This document shows, one piece after another, positions 60,801 through 64,000 of a DNA stretch of 64,000 nucleotides. The translations under genes and the position numbers were made by a program. The stretch comes from Streptococcus suis (GTDB lineage Bacteria > Bacillota > Bacilli > Lactobacillales > Streptococcaceae). Location of the stretch: contig NZ_POPB01000339.1 in NCBI RefSeq assembly GCF_002964045.1, forward strand, positions 1 through 64,000. Direction: 5' to 3'. Each line of letters begins with the position of its first letter. The first letter of the stretch is position 1. The notes below the pieces were generated by a model that was not told the DNA's origin, ran no database searches, and worked only from the letters and a program-made list of their open reading frames with translations.

Positions 60801-62844
60801 ATACTAGCTCCGTCGTATCAGCATTGTCTTCACCTTCTTGTTTTTTACGAATATTTAAAGTAACATAGGCTGCTTGAATAGATTCTAGCTGACGAGTTCC
60901 CGCCTGTAAGTTAGAATCATAAATATCTACAATTTTTACTTGAGAGAGATTAGAATTTGAAAGATTTGCCAAATTTATATATCGACTATCAACTTCAACT
61001 AAACGGACGATTTCTTCTTGTGGAACCTCCTTATCAAGAATTGCTTTGTTAACTTCAATAGAATACGTTTCTTGAACTCCAGTCGTAACTTGTTCTGAAA
61101 CAGAAGGTTTATCAATAACTTCAGTTAATACTTGATGATTATTTTCTGCTGGTCCAGTTGAAGCTGATTCACTAGATGATACCGATGCATCATTTTTTAT
61201 AACAGAACTCCCTGTTCCAACTCTGATAATATGGTTCTTCGGAGCTCGCTCTTCATTTTCAGAAATAAGGTTACGTTCCGTTTCAACTCCATCAACCAAA
61301 CGAATTTCCTGAACTGTAATCCGTTGTCCCATTTGACCTTCCTGCTCCACTACAGTTTGATTTGCAGGAAGTGTGGCATCCTCTTTCAATATTACTTCAA
61401 ATGGAATTTCCTCCGTCAAACGAACAGTGCGTACAGTAGTACGGATCTCGACTGTTTTTATCACTTTCTCTGTTTCTGGGAAAATTGGTGTCGTACTTGG
61501 CTGAATTCCTTCGCTTTGGCTATTTCCATCCGTTTCAGTACCTGCTGCATTAGTGTTCGAATCGCCAATATTAGCATCTGTTGTACCTGAAACTAGCTCA
61601 TTTTCCGTGCTACCATCCCCTTCTTCAACAGAAGTACCCGTGGTAGTTGTGGCTGGTGAAGAAACTTCTACACTCTCTTCAACCTGTTGCTCGCTCACAA
61701 TGATTTCCTCCGAAATAACTTCCTCATTTACCGTCGGAACACTCATAGTTGCAGTTGTGATTGTGGCAAAATCAAACTCACTAACTTCGTTCAAAGTTGT
61801 TTCAGCCTTCTTATAGATTTCCGTCACTGTATAGACAGTCTGTAAAATATCATCTACTGTTCGTTCTGACTTAACAGGATTGCTTGTAGATACCAAAACA
61901 TAGCCAGTTGTATCCGTAAGTGATTGCCCTTGCTCATCAACTTTTATAGTTTCGGTCACCGTTTCCTTATTAAGATAAGCCTTCTCAGCTTCTACTACTT
62001 CCGTAGGTTGCTCACTAGTTGCTGGCTTCTCCGCAGGTTGTTCCACTATTGAGTCCGTATTAGCCGAACCTTCCTTTACATCTAAAGCTGGCGGAGTTGC
62101 TTGCTCTACTTGAGTAGACACTTCATCTACAGCATGCTCTACTACAATCTTTTCCACAGTCGATTGCTCAATCACTGATGGAATCGAAGTTGCTTTTGCT
62201 ATTTGTTCATTTCTTTCTCCCGCTTTCTCTCCGTCTTCTTGTAGGACTACTTTTTCTTCAGGCTGGATAACATTCTCAGAATCTCCTAAATAACCTACAA
62301 AATCATAACCAGCTATAGTAATTTTTCCGTCTGGTAAGCTAGAACCAACTTCTAAAATACGAGTCTGGCTGTACTTGGCTAAAGTCGCCACGGTCACAGC
62401 AGATACAGAAGTCACAACTAGGCTACCACCTACTATTGTCAGAAACATAGCAGAGCGAACAGTCTTCTTATTCTTGCGACCGACAGCTATAGCGATAATC
62501 AAAAGACCTGCACCGACAGCACCTGTCAAAAGCGGGGATACTGTACCTGTCTTAGGAAGAACATCCGAACCTGCCTTGCGATAAACCAAATAATAAGTAG
62601 CATCCGCTGTCACTTCTTTTGGCAATTCACTAACAAGCGCCTGCTTTTCTGCCTCAGTTAACTCATCCGTTGTCACATAATCGTAGCGAACAGTCGCAGT
62701 TCCACTATCTGCCAGGACTGGTACAGCTGACACAAGACCGACTCCTAAAAGTGCAGATGCTACTCCTAGACCAGAAAACTTACGAATTCCATATCGAAAG
62801 CGTTTTCTTTCTTGTGTGCCAAAACGCCTAAAGCCATATTTCAT
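57856..62844 (-). CDS. Large surface protein with N-terminal LPXTG, Zmp/IgA-protease-like architecture without the protease motif
   Basis: 1662 aa from the ATG at 62844 (GGAG 7 nt upstream). YSIRK-type signal RYGIRKFSGLGVASALLGVG. LPKTG near residue 97 is followed by two TM helices (about 105-120 and 132-155), the arrangement of M26 zinc metalloproteases. Then come Glu/Thr/Val-rich repeats, a G5-like domain (EKVIKTVEIRTTVRTVRLTE.., about residues 465-545), a carboxypeptidase-regulatory-like region and a long C-terminal part (about 870-1662) I cannot place. No HExxH occurs, so it is not an active M26 enzyme. Perhaps an adhesin or a new catalytic domain on a Zmp chassis. It has its own promoter (62881-62909). 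Confidence 0.82.
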   Translation of the reverse strand: MKYGFRRFGTQERKRFRYGIRKFSGLGVASALLGVGLVSAVPVLADSGTATVRYDYVTTDELTEAEKQALVSELPKEVTADATYYLVYRKAGSDVLPKTGTVSPLLTGAVGAGLLIIAIAVGRKNKKTVRSAMFLTIVGGSLVVTSVSAVTVATLAKYSQTRILEVGSSLPDGKITIAGYDFVGYLGDSENVIQPEEKVVLQEDGEKAGERNEQIAKATSIPSVIEQSTVEKIVVEHAVDEVSTQVEQATPPALDVKEGSANTDSIVEQPAEKPATSEQPTEVVEAEKAYLNKETVTETIKVDEQGQSLTDTTGYVLVSTSNPVKSERTVDDILQTVYTVTEIYKKAETTLNEVSEFDFATITTATMSVPTVNEEVISEEIIVSEQQVEESVEVSSPATTTTGTSVEEGDGSTENELVSGTTDANIGDSNTNAAGTETDGNSQSEGIQPSTTPIFPETEKVIKTVEIRTTVRTVRLTEEIPFEVILKEDATLPANQTVVEQEGQMGQRITVQEIRLVDGVETERNLISENEERAPKNHIIRVGTGSSVIKNDASVSSSESASTGPAENNHQVLTEVIDKPSVSEQVTTGVQETYSIEVNKAILDKEVPQEEIVRLVEVDSRYINLANLSNSNLSQVKIVDIYDSNLQAGTRQLESIQAAYVTLNIRKKQEGEDNADTTELVYTRELPVITKVYKIGTQAIDRTGKPIEKIAVSGYVYNQEGLALEENEVRVVLDGKLVDTIKTDVEGYTYTHLVPNKVYTFESGQFKSQVMAISGTDPLVINEQGQFLLGKRIEDETGRVQLNPQIIYLNDAYYQTLEDNGVSLVLSNELDAQAGDVIVVPPTKIYGTLKAIKVTKVINQDGQATVLYEQPNIFEVIKDIDIDKFEFDLSEAVFIPSDGVKVVNKSKSNDSTLRTIEISRKKVLTTEIEKLKGKIELEVGGKLTSKAISLNSWFPTVDIANLDLEFEKNIKLSGELTFGDEKTDKLKNLGTVTIELGQLELPIASGIGSVEIPLFIEYSIDGSISITVGYELQNKVKFEMQNWIPKFNKPEIYGKPSLGNLDFEATLQIGPSMDITAEVLQLDILSLKPWGGLGIEGEGSIKLSDLIEDISDKEVLKSIWNDIEGQFSIYRFINIGAEIDIIKALKEKFPWLAEKIRKLELESEVTLLDIKDILLTYSKETTVTAESDSKNKTENVDKTENVDKTPIVTGNDLLLDRITNPFTFSSGAGAWGTGLKLQSNGHFEGSFHDSNYGVQDEKSPNGQRFYSNFKGRFTNPELIGNNKYKMTLLELSYDPVGKVEYKDGVKLESSYPYGVHNKDTYDAKEKKEFILYLPGAKKSDLEEIVQLEARNSIIDDTLVDYILYNVTDKATFISRFFDFDGIRKVIDESPVGPLSRTASKTLKEVMDWTRIPGKQESFGHIVKYDLDSVIDSFNTYQPTTYQLQDVLKELDAISIDKSLSDYDTSSFTNLFTEHNIRTRWIYLTKDKTLLFAYVGGRGGYIPPITIAPQSEWKLKGDTVIIPTYYMNGEQRVNMQEFAIKPNNKNYSGGKEKSEHYVDSVRFLDKERQDLSLKNWVVRTYLRTENETRFDVYDYQVQTRNEDGMTIFEVRANHSTPNMQAAGADKNINPLVATYRQNANGELEKLIPSQNDWIKVANRANLY

Positions 62845-62880
62845 ATCCAATCTCCTATATTTTTATTTTAAATCAATTTT

Positions 62881-62909
62881 ATTTTATACATAATAATATT
62901 AGATGTCAA
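62881..62909 (-). promoter_or_regulatory. Promoter of the large surface protein
   Basis: Minus-strand TTGACA (forward 62904-62909), 17 bp, TAAAAT (forward 62881-62886). Confidence 0.7.
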
Positions 62910-63500
62910 GATAGATATATGCTATTTTAGTAAAAATCGAACTTTTTAAGAATTATATAATATTAAACATATAAACATTATTTTTATTATCTTTTAAAAC
63001 TAGACGCATAATGTATTAGAGCAACTTCGTAGCATCAAGTCTTATATTGAAAACACTTATTTCTCAAAAAGAGCTGGTGATAATACTATAAATAATATCC
63101 GATAGGGCTTACAACGACTAGAGATTTTTCCTAAACTGGTTTTAATACTTAATAAAAATCAAAAATAGCAATTCTAGTCTACTTCTAATGAGCGAAACGT
63201 TAATATATATGTGTATGTATGTATATTAATTATGAATAATAAGTTTAAAGTAGCTATTTTCTCCCCCAAAATTTAATCTAGAAAAGTTCCATATCCACTT
63301 TGAGTAGTAAATAGCTATTTTTGATTTTAAATAAGTTATAACGTCAATGAAAGAGTGAGTTCTACTATATATCCTCATATACCACCCATTGCATAGTGCT
63401 AGGTGACTATCTCATTTTCTACCATATATTATAAGGTAGACGAACCATTTCTGTATCTCAGTGAACAAGATTATCTAAGACTCTTCAAGAAAAAATAAAT
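62910..63500. other. Gene-free AT-rich stretch
   Basis: About 590 bp with stops in all frames and no ribosome-binding-site/ORF pair. It includes alternating TA/TG runs (ATATATGTGTATGTATGT near 63200). I see no tRNA, repeat or hairpin series in it; it may hold upstream regulatory sequence or decayed DNA. Confidence 0.5.
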
Positions 63501-63501
63501 A

Positions 63502-63540
63502 AATGTATAATAAGTGTCCTTTACAAACTTATTATACATT
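63502..63540 (-). terminator. Terminator after nrdI
   Basis: AATGTATAATAAGT/ACTTATTATACATT, perfect 14-bp stem, 11-nt loop, and a T-rich minus-strand tail (TATTTATTTTTTC). Confidence 0.85.
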
Positions 63541-63562
63541 CATTTTTGTTATCTATTGCTCT

Positions 63563-64000
63563 TTACATCAATTCCATTATCTTCCGACCAATGCGTTCAA
63601 TGTCATTCTGCATCCCACGAAGCTCAAAGGTGTCTATAACAGGAAAACCAAATCGCTCAGCATATTGCTTGGCAGTCAGACAATATTGGTTGTTGAAATT
63701 ACGATTGCCTGAGCCAACGACACCCAGACAAAGCTCTGCATTTGTCCCCAAAGCGATAAAATCTCCGAGAGGATTGGTCAGAATTTCCACATCTCCATTG
63801 TCCACTCCATTTCCACCTTCTAAGTAGGTTGGTAAAAAGGCGACAAAGGGTGCGTCTAGCTGGTAAAAGGAAATGTCCTGCTTGACCAAATCTTTGACAT
63901 GAACCAATTCAATCTCCCAGTCAGTTTGAAACTGAAAAAAAGACTTTAGGCGTTTCACAAAACTCTCTGTATTGCCACTCAAACTGATATAAACCAAATA
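63563..64000 (-). CDS. nrdI: NrdI flavodoxin-like protein, start beyond the window
   Basis: About 145 aa visible. LVYISLSGNTESFVKRL is the FMN phosphate-binding start of NrdI; VGSGNRNFNNQYCLTAKQYA and the C-terminal RGMQNDIERIG complete the fold. NrdI supplies the oxidant that assembles the manganese cofactor of class Ib NrdF. The true start is probably a few codons outside the window, since the frame is open to base 64000. Confidence 0.85.
   Translation of the reverse strand, partial: YLVYISLSGNTESFVKRLKSFFQFQTDWEIELVHVKDLVKQDISFYQLDAPFVAFLPTYLEGGNGVDNGDVEILTNPLGDFIALGTNAELCLGVVGSGNRNFNNQYCLTAKQYAERFGFPVIDTFELRGMQNDIERIGRKIMELM

Noticed and set aside
63180-63240. Alternating TA/TG run as a possible CRISPR or satellite repeat
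   Set aside because: No regular repeat-spacer pattern; only simple AT-rich sequence.

Overview
The window looks like a low-GC Streptococcus chromosome, most probably Streptococcus suis or a close relative. The basis is the gene families (malX-malC-malD-malA-malR, nrdD/nrdG with its small companion gene, argS/argR/mutS, YSIRK- and LPXTG-type surface proteins), the strong GGAGG ribosome binding sites and the AT-rich promoters. The species call is inference.

Layout. 1-11009 is an accessory quorum-sensing and bacteriocin-immunity island, mostly on the minus strand: an ABC transporter, a ComR-type regulator, three CPBP (CAAX-type) membrane proteases, many tiny membrane proteins, a RelB/RelE-type toxin-antitoxin pair, and a BlpH/BlpR-like histidine kinase with a LytTR response regulator. 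Five minus-strand promoters here share a paired TTCAT(T/G)AC element with exactly 21 bp between repeat starts and exactly 29 nt to a -10 box, so the island reads as one LytTR regulon. 11080-11560 holds an Fst/par-like type I toxin-antitoxin locus; a second, diverged copy lies at 21780-22195. 11600-25000 is mainly housekeeping (dtd, rel, rsmE, prmA, rarA) plus an LPXTG nucleotidase and an orphan 419-aa protein with two glycine/alanine-rich hydrophobic segments. 25140-30680 carries a probable 6S RNA, tRNA-Lys(CTT) and the anaerobic ribonucleotide reductase operon, preceded by two NrdR-like boxes. 30700-35870 holds a LytTR/DUF3021 regulatory pair and a redox/electrophile module divergent from a cysteine-containing MarR regulator. 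35950-40740 is mutS-argR / argS.

41059-48026 contains a secreted CHAP/SH3 protein and then a lactococcin 972-family bacteriocin operon (bacteriocin, DUF1430-type membrane protein, ABC ATPase, small protein). It is preceded by a 16-codon ORF, MLKYFFGKLGDVWWTI, with an ideal ribosome binding site. Its promoter carries a TGAC-N6-GTCA palindrome 23 nt upstream of TATACT, and a ComR-type regulator lies just upstream. The same palindrome at the same 23-nt distance from TATACT follows the other ComR-type regulator (1885-2775), where it could read into the LytTR-controlled ABC transporter. This pair of ComR-like circuits, one with a candidate WW-type pheromone driving a lactococcin 972-like bacteriocin, is the most novel system I see.

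48107-57376 is the maltodextrin regulon (malQ divergent from malX-C-D-A-R and a cytoplasmic pullulanase) with two cre sites. 57856-62844 encodes a 1662-aa surface protein whose LPKTG motif sits near the N terminus, as in zinc metalloprotease/IgA protease proteins, but without an HExxH motif. The window ends inside nrdI. Three dispersed modular repeats (22712, 28147, 57363) share ends, and two of them supply the stop codons of neighbouring genes. Three genes (6027-6727, 7176-7357, 17386-17906) carry apparent 1-nt frameshifts close to their start codons.
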